DNA of 64,000 bases from JAJYUU01 sp963822955 (GTDB taxonomy: Bacteria > Actinomycetota > Actinomycetes > Streptosporangiales > Streptosporangiaceae): NCBI GenBank assembly GCA_963822955.1, contig CAWGJS010000001.1, positions 930,001 through 994,000 of the forward strand, written 5' to 3'. The notes beneath the pieces were generated by a model. The model was given only the letters and a program-made list of their open reading frames with translations. It did not search any database and was not told the origin of the DNA. Positions 25,559 through 35,509 of this stretch are shown piece by piece; within the stretch, counting starts at the first letter, position 1, and each line of letters begins with the position of its first letter. The position numbers and the translations under genes were made by a program.

Positions 25559-25837
25559 CCCACCATTGTGACCCGATTCGCGCCGGCACACCGGATTCGG
25601 GGGCAGGGCCGGGCCGACTGTGGCACGTATCACGATCTACGATCCCAGACCATTTCGATTCGGCAACATCGGTGTCTGGACTGCGGATTCACGCTTCCCG
25701 GGTGGCGGCGCCAGGACTACCCTTCGGGCAATCCCGGGGGGGACATCCGGGACGACTTACCCCCAGCCGGCGGGGGCTCGCGCAGTACGCCGGCGGTCCT
25801 TCGGGCGGCCCGAGCCGCCCCCGCAGAGGAGGTATGC

Positions 25838-26959
25838 GTGAGAGTCACAATGAGGGCCGTCGTCGCGTTCGGCGCGGTTGCCCTGCTCGCCGCCGCATGC
25901 GGCAGCGCGCCGGCGCCCAGCAACAGCTCGTCAAACAGCACGTCCACGGGCACGTCGGCCAGCAGCAAGTTCCTGGGCTGCATGGTCACCGACACCGGTG
26001 GCATCGACGACAAGTCGTTCAACCAGTCATCGTGGCAGGGCATGCAGGCGGCCGCGGCGACCGACCCGAGCAAGATCCAGGTAACCTACCTGCCGTCCAC
26101 GACCTCGGCTGACTACGCGTCCAACATCAGCACGTTGGTCGGCCGGAAGTGCGGGATCATCGTCACAGTCGGGTTCCTGATGGCGGCCGCAACCGAGGCG
26201 GCGGCTAAGGCCAACCCGAGCCAGAAGTTCGCGATCGTCGACTGCTCGTACGCCTCCTTCTGCCTGAGTGGCACCAAGGAAACCAATATCGACCAGCTGG
26301 TGTTCAACACGGTCCAGGACGGCTTCCTCGGCGGCTACCTGGCGGCCGGGATGAGCAAGACGCATGTCGTCGCCACCTACGGCGGTGAGAAGTTCGGCAC
26401 TGTCACCATCTACGAGGACGGCTTCTGGGACGGCGTTCAGTACTACAACCAGAAGCATCACACGAGCGTCAAGGTCCTCGGCTGGAACGAGAAGACCCAG
26501 AAGGGTGACTTCATCGGCAACTTCACCAACCTCGGCGCGGGCCAGACGCTGGCCAACACCTACATCGGTGAGGGTGCGGACGTCATCTTCCCGGTGGCCG
26601 GCGGCGTTGGCCTGGGTACCGCGAAGGCGGTGCAGACCGCCGACGCAGCGGGCAAGCACGTGCTGATGGAGTGGGTCGACACCGACGGCTGCGTCAGCGC
26701 GGCGACGTACTGCAAGTACATGCTCACGAGCGTAACGAAGGGCATCACCGAGGCCGTCAAGACCGCGGTGCTCGCGGCGGCCAACGGAACGTTCGCCGGT
26801 GGCACCTATATCGGCACGCTGCAGAATGGCGGCGCAATCCTGTCTCCGTACCACATGGTCTCCTCGCAGGTGCCTGCTTCGCTGCAGGCCGAGATCACGG
26901 CACTGCAGCAGCAGATCGAATCCGGGAAGCTCGTCCCGGCGACCAAGAGCCCGGTCTGA
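25838..26959 (+). CDS. BmpA-family nucleoside-binding lipoprotein
   Basis: A 373-residue lipoprotein starting at GTG 25838 with GAGGAGG five bases upstream. The signal peptide ends in a lipobox (LLAAAC), followed by a Ser/Asn-rich linker. The BMP/PnrA fold is recognised from VTDTGGIDDKSFNQSSWQGM, FAIVDCSY, NTVQDGFLGGYLAAGMSKT, TVTIYEDGFWDGVQYYN and ADVIFPVAGGVGLGTAKAV. Family members bind purine and pyrimidine nucleosides outside the cell and feed an ABC importer, which follows here. It is the first gene of the rightward nucleoside operon; the 279-base gap before it is shared with divergent adenosine deaminase. Confidence 0.9.
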   Translation: MRVTMRAVVAFGAVALLAAACGSAPAPSNSSSNSTSTGTSASSKFLGCMVTDTGGIDDKSFNQSSWQGMQAAAATDPSKIQVTYLPSTTSADYASNISTLVGRKCGIIVTVGFLMAAATEAAAKANPSQKFAIVDCSYASFCLSGTKETNIDQLVFNTVQDGFLGGYLAAGMSKTHVVATYGGEKFGTVTIYEDGFWDGVQYYNQKHHTSVKVLGWNEKTQKGDFIGNFTNLGAGQTLANTYIGEGADVIFPVAGGVGLGTAKAVQTADAAGKHVLMEWVDTDGCVSAATYCKYMLTSVTKGITEAVKTAVLAAANGTFAGGTYIGTLQNGGAILSPYHMVSSQVPASLQAEITALQQQIESGKLVPATKSPV

Positions 26960-27052
26960 TCACGGATCACACACGAGTAAAGGTCGGATGACCCGTTCGG
27001 CTGCCTGGCGCTGCCAGGCAGCCGAACGGCAACCTCACAATGGAGACAGCCG

Positions 27053-28725
27053 GTGAAGCTTGAACTGCGTGGGATCAGCAAGCGTTTCGGCAGTCTCGTG
27101 GCCAACGATCACATCGACATGGTCGTCCAGCCGGGCGAGATCAGGGCGCTGCTCGGCGAGAACGGCGCTGGCAAGACGACGCTGATGAACGTGCTGTACG
27201 GGCTGCTGCAGCCCGATGAGGGCGAGATCCTAGTCGACGACCAGGTCGTGCACATGCGGTCCCCCAAGGACGCGATCGGCGTCGGCATCGGCATGGTGCA
27301 TCAGCACTTCATGCTGGTCCCGGTCTTCACCGTCGCGGAAAACGTGACGCTCGGCGCGGAGCCCATCAGCCGGCTGGGATACCGGACTGGGCTGTCCGCC
27401 GTCTGCACCTTCCCAGGCTCAGCGTTCCCTCGCCGGGCCTGCTGGACCGGCGCCGCGCCCGCGCCTCGGTACGGGCGCTTTCGGAGCGCTTCGGACTCCG
27501 CGTCGACCCCGACGCATACGTGGAGGATCTCCCGGTCGGCGTGCAGCAGCGGGTCGAGATCATCAAGGCCCTGCTCCGGGACGCCAGCGTCCTTGTGCTG
27601 GACGAGCCGACGGCCGTTCTCACGCCCGGCGAGACCGAGGACCTGTTCGTGATCATGCGCCAGCTGCGTGACAGCGGCCGGTCCATCATCTTCATCTCGC
27701 ACAAGCTCAAAGAGGTGCAGGCCATCGCCGACAACATCACCGTCATCCGCCGCGGCAAGGTCGTGGCCGAGCGCCTGCCGACCACCAGCGATGCCGAGCT
27801 CGCGGCACTGATGGTCGGCCGTTCGGTGCAGCTCCGGGTCAGCAAGGAGCCGGCCTCCCCGACGGGGATCGTGCTGGACGTGCGCGACCTCAGCGTGCCT
27901 GGCGAGCATGGTGACCTGGCCGTCGACTCGATCTCGTTCGACGTGCGGGGCGGCGAGATCCTGGGGATCGCGGGCGTGCAGGGCAATGGGCAGACGGAGC
28001 TGTGCGAGGCGCTGATGGGCCTGCGGCCGTCGACCGGATCCGTGACGCTGGAGGGGACGGACATCAGCGGCAGCACCACACGTGACCGGCTGCGGGCCGG
28101 GATCGGGTACGTCCCGGAGGACCGGCAGGAGGACGGCCTCGTGGGGGCCTTCCCGGTCTCCGACAACCTGATCCTTGACGTCTACGATCGTCCGCCGTAC
28201 GCGGCAGGCATCGTCATGAAGCCGGACGCCGTCAGGAAGGCGGCGACTCAGCTCGTCGAGGAGTACGACGTCCGGACGTCGTCGGTCCTGACTCCGGCCG
28301 GGACGCTGTCCGGCGGTAATCAGCAGAAGGTCGTCGTCGCCAGGGAGCTGAGCCGGCCGAACAAGCTGCTGCTCGCCAGCCAGCCGACCCGCGGGCTGGA
28401 CGTCGGCTCGATCGAGTTCGTGCATTCCGAGATCGTCAAGCAGCGGGACCGAGGAGTCGCGGTGATCATCGTCTCCTCCGAGCTCGACGAGATCTACGCA
28501 CTGTCAGACCGGATCGCCGTCATGTACGAGGGCAAGATCGTCGGGGTGTGCCCGCCAGACATCCCCGAGCAAGAGCTTGGCCTGCTGATGGCCGGCGCCA
28601 CGATCGCCGGCGAGCAGGACAACGGCAGCGCACCGCCCCCGCCGCGCGCTGGCGCGCCACTGCCGACGGCGGAGCTGCCGGCCGACCAGGGCACGCCGCG
28701 AGCCGAGGAGCTTGGCAGTGAGTGA
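27053..28725 (+). pseudogene. Nucleoside ABC importer ATPase (two ABC domains), disrupted by about 59 bases
   Basis: It encodes a double ABC ATPase of the BmpA/NupA type. Domain 1 has Walker A GENGAGKT, GIGMVHQHFMLVPVFTV, and after the break LPVGVQQRVEIIKAL and VLVLDEPTAVL. Domain 2 has GIAGVQGNGQTELCEALMGL, GYVPEDRQEDGLV, GTLSGGNQQKVVVARELSR. Between GAEPISRLG and LLDRRRARASV there are 59 bases (27379-27437) that homologues lack; removing them restores a 537-residue frame. As written, the first frame continues only to 27652. GTG 27053 follows GGAG at a suitable spacing. It should energise the two permeases downstream. If the insertion is real, the importer may be inactive. Confidence 0.85.
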
Positions 28726-30019
28726 CATCCCTGTCGACCCGGTGCCAGCGGCGGAAGAGCCGAGCGAGTCGCCGGGCCCGGCCAGGTCCCGTGCCCGGCT
28801 GACCGGCACTGTGCTCATCCAGGCGATCACCCAGGGCAGCTCGGCCGTCGTCACGATCCTGGCGATCTTCCTGGCACTGGTGGTCGGCGGCGTGCTGATC
28901 GTGTTCAGCGACCCGGTCGTGTCGCGGGCCTGGAGCTCGTTCTTCGCCGCGCCCGGCTACACGCTCTCGCAGACCTGGGACGCCGTCTCCTTTGCTTACT
29001 CGCAGATGTTCGAAGGCGCCATCCTCAATCCGTCGACCATCAGCGCGGCTGCCCACGGTGGTTCGATCGCGGCGATCTTCGAACCGCTCTCATCGACCTG
29101 CGCGCAGGCGACTCCTTTGATCCTGACCGGGCTGTCGGTGGCGATCGCGTTCCGGGCGGGCCTGTTCAACATCGGCGCCGCTGGCCAGTGGGTCGGCGGC
29201 GCGGTGGTCGCGACCTGGCTCGGCTTCGGCGTGAGCCTGCCCCCCGTCATCCACGTGATCGTCTGCGTGCTCGGCGGGTTCGTCGGCGGCGCGGTTATCG
29301 GCTGGTTTGTCGGGCTGCTCAAGGCACGGACCGGCGCGCATGAGGTCATCGTCACGATCATGCTCAACTACGTGATGTATGACCTGCTCCAGTATCTGCT
29401 GTCACATCCGGCGATGCTCCAGCAGCCACATCAGACCAACGAGATCGCGCCGCCCGTCGCCAACGACGCCAACCTGGCCCACGTGGGCGGTCCGCCACCG
29501 CAGGTCGGAGTGGGCTTCCTGATCGCGGTCGCGGCGGCTTTCGCGGTTGCCTGGCTGTTGTCCCGCTCAACGACCGGCTTCCAGTTCCGTACCGTGGGCG
29601 CGAGCCCGAGCGCGGCCCGAACGGCCGGCATCAACGTGGAGCGGTCCTGGATCGTGGTCATGCTGCTGGCGGGCGGCCTTGCCGGGCTGTCTGCGGCGAC
29701 GGTCGTTCAGGGCACGAATACGCAGCTCACCTTCAACAGCTACGGCACCTATGGGCCTGACGGGATCACGGTTGCGCTGCTCGGCCGGGCCAGGCCGATC
29801 GGAGTCGTGCTGGCCGGGCTGCTGTTCGGCGCCCTGCACGTGGGCGGCACCTACGTCGAGGCCGCCACGCTCGGCCAGGTTCCGGCCGACATCGTGCAGG
29901 TGCTCGAAGGCCTGATCGTGCTCTTCGTCGCCGCGCCCGCGCTCATCCGGGCCGTCTTCCGGCTGCGCGACACCGCCGGTACCGGAATGGAAGCCGTCGC
30001 GAAAGGATGGAACGGGTGA
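28718..30019 (+). CDS. Nucleoside ABC transporter permease 1 (BPD_transp_2 type)
   Basis: A 433-residue multi-helix permease of the branched-chain/nucleoside class. It has SVAIAFRAGLFNIGAAGQ, TGAHEVIVTIMLNYVMY and a C-terminal segment TYVEAATLGQVPADIVQVLE typical of NupB-like proteins. The GTG at 28718 overlaps the ATPase stop and has GAGGAG upstream. It forms the channel with the next gene. Confidence 0.88.
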   Translation: MSDIPVDPVPAAEEPSESPGPARSRARLTGTVLIQAITQGSSAVVTILAIFLALVVGGVLIVFSDPVVSRAWSSFFAAPGYTLSQTWDAVSFAYSQMFEGAILNPSTISAAAHGGSIAAIFEPLSSTCAQATPLILTGLSVAIAFRAGLFNIGAAGQWVGGAVVATWLGFGVSLPPVIHVIVCVLGGFVGGAVIGWFVGLLKARTGAHEVIVTIMLNYVMYDLLQYLLSHPAMLQQPHQTNEIAPPVANDANLAHVGGPPPQVGVGFLIAVAAAFAVAWLLSRSTTGFQFRTVGASPSAARTAGINVERSWIVVMLLAGGLAGLSAATVVQGTNTQLTFNSYGTYGPDGITVALLGRARPIGVVLAGLLFGALHVGGTYVEAATLGQVPADIVQVLEGLIVLFVAAPALIRAVFRLRDTAGTGMEAVAKGWNG

Positions 30020-31281
30020 CCACGCTCGCTGCGGCAGTACGCGCCCCGCTGACCACGGAACGCCGACACGTGGCAGCCCTCACGTTCATCCTGCTCGGCC
30101 TCATCAACATCTGTGTCTTCGGCCTGCTGACGCATCACGGCGACGCGAGCTTCGAGCTCTCCCAGCCAGGGTTGGGCGTCAAGATACCGGTCATCAGGAT
30201 TCCGGCCGCTCCGACCTGCTTCGTCCTCGGCGCCATCGCGATCGGACTCGGAATTGCTCGGGCCACCGTGCCATTCGGCCGGCGGGGCAAGCGCCTGGCC
30301 ATCGCCGCCGTCCTGCTCTGCTTCCTGGTCTCGGTACTGTGCTGGGCCGACGCCGGCGAGATCTCTATCAACCTGATCAACCTCGTCCAGGGCACGCTCG
30401 TGACATCGATCCCGCTGATCCTTGGCGCACTGGCCGGATGCCTGTGCGAGCGCTCGGGCGTGATCAACATTGCCATCGAGGGCCAGCTGCTGTTCGGCGC
30501 GTTTACCGCCGCGATCGTAGCGAGCGCGTTCGGCGGGCTATGGGCAGGGCTGGTCGGCGGTGCGCTGGCTGGCGGACTTGTCGGGGCGCTGCTGGCGGTC
30601 TTCGCGATCAGCTTCCTGATGGACCAGATCGTCCTCGGCGTCGTGCTGAACGTGCTCGCCCTCGGCATGACCGACTACCTGTACGAGCGGCTGATGGCCC
30701 AGAACCCGAACTACAACACCGGCGTCACGTTCAGCAACATCAAGATCCCCGGGCTGAGCGAGATCCCCGTCATCGGCCCGATCCTCTTCGACTCGAGCAT
30801 TTTTCTCTACATCACCTATGTAGCGATCATCGGGATCCAGGTGGCCTTGTTCAGCAGCAGGTGGGGACTGCGGGTTCGCGCGGTCGGCGAGCATCCCACC
30901 GCTGCCGACACTGTGGGCATCAACGTGTTCTGGATCCGCTACCGCAACGTGATCCTGGGCGGACTGATCGCCGGTATCGGCGGCGCCTACCTCACGATCG
31001 GATCGGTCGGCAGCTTCAACCCGGACATCAGCTCAGGCTTCGGGTACATCGCGCTGGCAGCGCTGATCTTCGGCCGGTGGACCCCGCTCGGATCGGTCGC
31101 CGCCGCGCTGCTGTTCGGATTCTGCCTGGAGCTGGCGCTGGTCCTGCCCACGGTCAACCCCTCGGTCCCGGCGCCGATCATGAACATGGCCCCGTACGTC
31201 GCCACGATCATTGCCGTGGCCGGCCTGGTCGGCAAGGTGCGGGCACCCAAGGCCGATGGCCAGCCGTACGTCAAGGCGTGA
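30016..31281 (+). CDS. Nucleoside ABC transporter permease 2 (BPD_transp_2 type)
   Basis: A 421-residue permease with about nine helices. Family motifs are LGALAGCLCERSGVINIAIE, FLMDQIVLGVVLNVLALGMT, RWGLRVRAVGEHPTAADTVG and SSGFGYIALAALIFGRWTPL, as in NupC-like nucleoside importer subunits. I chose GTG 30016 (GTGA overlap with the previous stop, AAAGGA eight bases upstream) over ATG 30007, which abuts that site with no spacing. Cytidine deaminase follows 16 bases later. Confidence 0.88.
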   Translation: MTTLAAAVRAPLTTERRHVAALTFILLGLINICVFGLLTHHGDASFELSQPGLGVKIPVIRIPAAPTCFVLGAIAIGLGIARATVPFGRRGKRLAIAAVLLCFLVSVLCWADAGEISINLINLVQGTLVTSIPLILGALAGCLCERSGVINIAIEGQLLFGAFTAAIVASAFGGLWAGLVGGALAGGLVGALLAVFAISFLMDQIVLGVVLNVLALGMTDYLYERLMAQNPNYNTGVTFSNIKIPGLSEIPVIGPILFDSSIFLYITYVAIIGIQVALFSSRWGLRVRAVGEHPTAADTVGINVFWIRYRNVILGGLIAGIGGAYLTIGSVGSFNPDISSGFGYIALAALIFGRWTPLGSVAAALLFGFCLELALVLPTVNPSVPAPIMNMAPYVATIIAVAGLVGKVRAPKADGQPYVKA

Positions 31282-31297
31282 CACGAGAGCAGGCTGA

Positions 31298-31705
31298 ATG
31301 AACGTCGACTGGGCGGCGCTGCGTGCCGCCGCCACGGATGTTGCAGCTCGTGCCCACGCGCCGTACTCCGGTCTTCAGGTCGGCGCTGCAGGGCAGGATG
31401 GCGACGGCATCATGGTCACCGGCTGCAACGTGGAGAACGCGTCGTACGGGCTGACCCTGTGCGCGGAGTGCGGGCTCGTCACCGCTCAGCATGCGGCCGG
31501 CGCCGGACCGCTGGTTGCAGTCAGCGTGGTGGCAGCCGATGGCGCCCCGCTGATGCCGTGCGGTCGCTGCCGTCAGCTGCTCCTCGAGGCCGGCGGCCCG
31601 GAGCTGCTGCTCGACGCCGATGCCGGACCGCAGCGCCTCGGCGACTTGCTGCCCGGCGCCTTCACCGACAGCGACCTGGCCACCCGGAGCCGTCGCGATG
31701 CCTGA
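31298..31705 (+). CDS. cdd: Cytidine deaminase
   Basis: A 135-residue homotetrameric-type deaminase that converts (deoxy)cytidine to (deoxy)uridine. The zinc site is seen in YGLTLCAECGLV (Cys and catalytic Glu) and MPCGRCRQLL (two Cys), and the substrate-binding N-terminus has HAPYSGLQVGAA and GCNVENASYG. ATG 31298. Its stop overlaps the deoA start by eight bases. Its position between the importer and thymidine phosphorylase fits salvage and catabolism of imported pyrimidine nucleosides. Confidence 0.92.
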   Translation: MNVDWAALRAAATDVAARAHAPYSGLQVGAAGQDGDGIMVTGCNVENASYGLTLCAECGLVTAQHAAGAGPLVAVSVVAADGAPLMPCGRCRQLLLEAGGPELLLDADAGPQRLGDLLPGAFTDSDLATRSRRDA

Positions 31706-32969
31706 CGCCATCGACCTGATCCGGGCCAAGCGCGATGGCGGCCGGCTGGCGCCAGCCGACATACGCTGGCTGATCGGCGCATACACGGCGGGCGCCGTCG
31801 CCGACGAGCAGATGGCCGCCCTGCTCATGGCGATCTACTTCCGCGGCCTTGCCGCCGACGAGCTCATGGCCTGGACCGACGCCATGATCAGCTCTGGCGA
31901 GCGGCTGGAGCTTGGCGCCCTGGCTGCGCCGACCGTCGACAAGCACTCCACGGGCGGCGTGGGCGACAAGGTGTCGCTGATCCTCGCGCCGCTCGTCGCC
32001 AGCTGCGGCGCCGCGGTGCCGCAGCTGTCCGGGCGCGGGCTCGGGCACACGGGCGGGACCCTGGACAAGCTGGAGTCGATTAAGGGCTGGCGGGCATCGC
32101 TCGCGAACGCCGACATCATGCGGATTCTGGCGACCACTGGCTGCGTGATCTGCGCTGCTGGTGACGGCCTGGCGCCGGCTGACCGCCGGCTCTATGCCCT
32201 CAGGGACGTGACCGGGACGGTGGAATCCATCCCGCTGATCGCCAGCTCGATCATGTCCAAGAAGATTGCCGAGGGAACGGGGTCGCTCGTCCTCGATGTG
32301 AAGGTCGGCAGCGGCGCGTTCATGCCAGACGTGGCGTCGGCACGCAAGCTCGCAGAAACCATGGTCGAGCTCGGCAATGCCTACGGCGTGCGTACCAGCG
32401 CCCTGCTGACGCGGATGGACACGCCGCTGGGCCGGGCGGTCGGCAACGCCGTCGAGGTCGAGGAATCGGTTGCGGTACTGGGCGGGCAGGGCCCGGCCGA
32501 CCTGGTCGAGGTAACACTGGCGCTAGCAGCCGAGATGGTGCGGCTGGCGGGCCTGTCCGCCGATCCTGCGGGCGCGCTGGCCGACGGGCGCGCCCTGGAC
32601 CGGTACCGGGCCATGATCGCGGCGCAGGGCGGCGATCCGGACGCACCGCTGCCGTCGGCAGGGCATACCGAGACCGTGACCGCGCACTCCGGCGGAAGAC
32701 TGAAGGTACTCGACGCGCGCGCCGTCGGCGTCGCGGCCTGGCGCCTGGGCGCCGGCCGGGCCAGGAAAGAGGACCCGGTCTCGGCAGCCGCCGGGATTAT
32801 CTGCCTGGCCAAGCCGGGCGATACGGTCCAGGCCGGCCAGCCGCTGCTCGAACTGCGCGGCGATGACCCCGGCAAGTTCGACCGCGCGCGCGAGGCGCTC
32901 GCAGGCGCGATCGAGATCGGCCCAGACGCGCTAGAGCCAGCGAGCCTGGTTCTCGACCGGATCGGATAA
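31698..32969 (+). CDS. deoA: Thymidine/pyrimidine-nucleoside phosphorylase
   Basis: A 423-residue phosphorylase that cleaves thymidine, deoxyuridine or uridine with phosphate to give the free base and (deoxy)ribose 1-phosphate. Signature motifs are VDKHSTGGVGDKVSLILAPL, LSGRGLGHTGGTLDKLESI and SSIMSKKIAEGTGSLVLDVK. ATG 31698 overlaps cdd. This step provides uracil or thymine that the downstream oxidative cluster could use, and the sugar phosphate for the mutase and deoC. Confidence 0.92.
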   Translation: MPDAIDLIRAKRDGGRLAPADIRWLIGAYTAGAVADEQMAALLMAIYFRGLAADELMAWTDAMISSGERLELGALAAPTVDKHSTGGVGDKVSLILAPLVASCGAAVPQLSGRGLGHTGGTLDKLESIKGWRASLANADIMRILATTGCVICAAGDGLAPADRRLYALRDVTGTVESIPLIASSIMSKKIAEGTGSLVLDVKVGSGAFMPDVASARKLAETMVELGNAYGVRTSALLTRMDTPLGRAVGNAVEVEESVAVLGGQGPADLVEVTLALAAEMVRLAGLSADPAGALADGRALDRYRAMIAAQGGDPDAPLPSAGHTETVTAHSGGRLKVLDARAVGVAAWRLGAGRARKEDPVSAAAGIICLAKPGDTVQAGQPLLELRGDDPGKFDRAREALAGAIEIGPDALEPASLVLDRIG

Positions 32970-32973
32970 CACG

Positions 32974-33795
32974 GTGCCTGACCCGTACGCCACTGCTGCG
33001 GCCAGCGCTGAGCAGCTGGCAAGACTCACCGGCCATGACTCCCACGACATCGCCGTCGTGCTCGGCTCTGGCTGGGCGCCAGCGGCCGACGCGCTCGGCC
33101 CGGCTGATGCGGTCGTGCCGCTGGCCGAGCTCGGGGGGTTCCCCGAGCCGACCGTGCCCGGCCACGTGCCGGCCGTTCGGTCTGTCACGGCAGGCAGCCG
33201 CCGGGTGCTGGTGTTCCTCGGCCGCACGCACCTGTACGAAGGTCATGAGCCCGCTACTGTCGTGCACGGAGTGCGGACTGCTATCGCAGCCGGCTGCCGC
33301 GTCGTCGTGCTCACCAACGCGGCGGGCGGGATCAGGCGCGGGCTGCGGCCCGGCCAGCCGGTCCTGATCAGCGACCACATCAACCTCACCGGACGGTCGC
33401 CGCTGGCCGGCCCGCCGCCGCCCGCCGGTTACCCGCCGCGGTTCACCGACTTGTCGCAGGCGTATTCGCCGCGGCTGCGCGCGATCGCCAGACAGGCCGA
33501 TCCCAGCCTGGAGGAGGGTGTCTACGCGGCGCTTGCCGGCCCGCACTACGAGACCCCGGCCGAGATCGCGATGCTGAGCGCGGCCGGAGCCGACCTCGTC
33601 GGCATGTCCACGGCGCTTGAGGCCATCGCTGCCCGGCACCTGGGTGCCGAGGTCCTTGGCGTGTCCCTGGTCACCAACCTCGCCGCCGGGCTCAGCGATC
33701 AGCCGCTCGATCACAGCGAGGTCGTCGCCACCGGGCAGGACGCGGCGCTGCGGATGGGAACCTTGCTGGCCGAGATCCTGCCCGGGCTCGCCTGA
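32974..33795 (+). CDS. Purine-nucleoside phosphorylase
   Basis: A 273-residue PNP of the trimeric type, which splits inosine and guanosine into base and ribose 1-phosphate. Motifs are IAVVLGSGW, FLGRTHLYEGHEP, VLTNAAGGIRRGLRPGQPVL, ISDHINLTG, AGPHYETPAEIAML and VGMSTALEAIAARHLGAEVL. It starts with GTG 32974, four bases after deoA. With adenosine deaminase it would handle imported purine nucleosides. Confidence 0.92.
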   Translation: MPDPYATAAASAEQLARLTGHDSHDIAVVLGSGWAPAADALGPADAVVPLAELGGFPEPTVPGHVPAVRSVTAGSRRVLVFLGRTHLYEGHEPATVVHGVRTAIAAGCRVVVLTNAAGGIRRGLRPGQPVLISDHINLTGRSPLAGPPPPAGYPPRFTDLSQAYSPRLRAIARQADPSLEEGVYAALAGPHYETPAEIAMLSAAGADLVGMSTALEAIAARHLGAEVLGVSLVTNLAAGLSDQPLDHSEVVATGQDAALRMGTLLAEILPGLA

Positions 33796-33796
33796 C

Positions 33797-35509
33797 ATGG
33801 TGGCTGGCGACATCACCGGCGGCGAGCTGCGGGCCAGGGTGTCCGCGTGGATCGCCGACGATCCGGACGACGCCGACCGCGCGGAGCTGACCGCGCTGCT
33901 CGCCGATGACAGCCCCGCAGCCGCCGCCGAGCTTGCCGATCGCTTCTCAGGACGGCTCGAATTCGGCACCGCCGGACTGCGCGGCGCGGTCGGCGCCGGC
34001 CCGAACCGGATGAATCGCGCGATCGTCAGGGCGACCACCGCCGCCCTGGCGGCCTGGCTCCACGCCCGCGATCCGGCCAGCGCCGAGGCCGGCGTCGTGA
34101 TCGGGTGCGACGCACGTCACCGCAGCGACATGTTCGCCGAGGAGACTGCCCGGGTGCTGGCTGGTGCAGGCTTCCGCGTGCATCTGCTGCCCCGCCAGCA
34201 GCCGACGCCACTGCTCGCGTTTGCCGTCCGCCACCTGCGGGCGGCCGCCGGAGTGATGATCACCGCCAGCCACAACCCGCCGGCCGACAACGGCTACAAG
34301 CTCTACCTGAGCGACGGCGCGCAGATCGTCCCGCCAGCCGACGCTGAGATCCAGGCCGCGATTGGCCAGCTCGGTCCGCTCAGCCAGATCCCGCTCGCGG
34401 AGCCAGCCAGCCCCCTCATCAGCCGGCCTGGTGACGCGGTGGCGCAGGCCTATCTCGACGCGGTGTGCGTCATCTCCCCGGCTCCGCAGAGCGCGGCCTG
34501 GCTGCGGTTCGTCTACACGCCGCTGCATGGTGTCGCCGCCGGGCTGGCCCAGCGGGCCTTCAGGCAGGCCGGCTTCCCGGCACCGGATATCGTCGCGGCC
34601 CAGGCCGAGCCAGATCCCGGATTCCCCACGGTGACGTTCCCGAACCCCGAGGAACCCGGTGCGCTGGACCTGGCCATCGAGCTCGGCCGGCGCACGAGCG
34701 CCGACCTGGTGATCGCCAACGACCCGGACGGCGACCGGCTGGCTGTCGCCGTCCCCGAGGACGAGGCTCGCCGCAGCTGGCGGCGGCTCACAGGAGACCA
34801 AGTCGGCGCCTTGCTCGGTGCTTACCTGCTGGGCCGCTCAGGTGCCGGCCGGGCCGCAGCACCAGCCGACGAGCTGGTGGTGTCCACGATCGTGTCGAGC
34901 ACGTTGCTGTCGCGCATCGCGGAACGAGCGGGTGCCCAGTACGCCGGGACGCTCACCGGCTTCAAGTGGATCATGCGGGCGGGCGACACGCACCCGGGGC
35001 TTCGCTTCGCATTCGGCTACGAGGAGGCACTCGGATACGCGGTCACCGACGTGGTCCGCGACAAGGACGGCATCGGCGCTGCCCTCGCGCTGCTCGGCCT
35101 CGCCGCCGTCGCCCGATCGGCGGGCCAGTCGCTCATCGACGCCTATGACGAGCTGGAGGCGACGTACGGGGTGCACGCGACGACGCAGGTCACCGTGCCC
35201 ACTACAAGGCCGGCCGGGGTGATGGCGCGACTACGGGCCGAGCCGCCGCAGAAGCTGGCGGGACAGGCCGTGATCGCGATTGCCGACCTGACTGGCGGGA
35301 CCAGCGAGCTTCCCTCAGCCGACGTGCTCACCTACCGGCTGGCAGGCGGCCGGGTGGTCATCCGGCCCAGCGGGACTGAGCCCAAGATCAAGGCATACCT
35401 GGAAGTGGTCGAGCCGGTCGGCGGTGACGGGCTGGCCGCAGCCAGGGCGCGAGCGGCCGAGCTGATGGACCCGCTGCGCGCTGGCGTCAGCGACCTGCTG
35501 GCCGGCTAG
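33797..35509 (+). CDS. Phosphohexomutase-family enzyme, probable phosphopentomutase
   Basis: A 570-residue alpha-D-phosphohexomutase. It has FGTAGLRGAVGAGPNRMN, the phosphoserine loop GVMITASHNPPADNGYKLYL, the metal-binding NDPDGDRLAV and the C-terminal phosphate-binding RPSGTEPKIKAYLEV. Family members interconvert sugar 1- and 6-phosphates; in nucleoside operons this PMM/PgcM-like group often acts as phosphopentomutase, turning (deoxy)ribose 1-phosphate into the 5-phosphate for DeoC. The ATG at 33797 follows the PNP stop by one base. It is the last gene of the rightward nucleoside operon. Confidence 0.85.
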   Translation: MVAGDITGGELRARVSAWIADDPDDADRAELTALLADDSPAAAAELADRFSGRLEFGTAGLRGAVGAGPNRMNRAIVRATTAALAAWLHARDPASAEAGVVIGCDARHRSDMFAEETARVLAGAGFRVHLLPRQQPTPLLAFAVRHLRAAAGVMITASHNPPADNGYKLYLSDGAQIVPPADAEIQAAIGQLGPLSQIPLAEPASPLISRPGDAVAQAYLDAVCVISPAPQSAAWLRFVYTPLHGVAAGLAQRAFRQAGFPAPDIVAAQAEPDPGFPTVTFPNPEEPGALDLAIELGRRTSADLVIANDPDGDRLAVAVPEDEARRSWRRLTGDQVGALLGAYLLGRSGAGRAAAPADELVVSTIVSSTLLSRIAERAGAQYAGTLTGFKWIMRAGDTHPGLRFAFGYEEALGYAVTDVVRDKDGIGAALALLGLAAVARSAGQSLIDAYDELEATYGVHATTQVTVPTTRPAGVMARLRAEPPQKLAGQAVIAIADLTGGTSELPSADVLTYRLAGGRVVIRPSGTEPKIKAYLEVVEPVGGDGLAAARARAAELMDPLRAGVSDLLAG

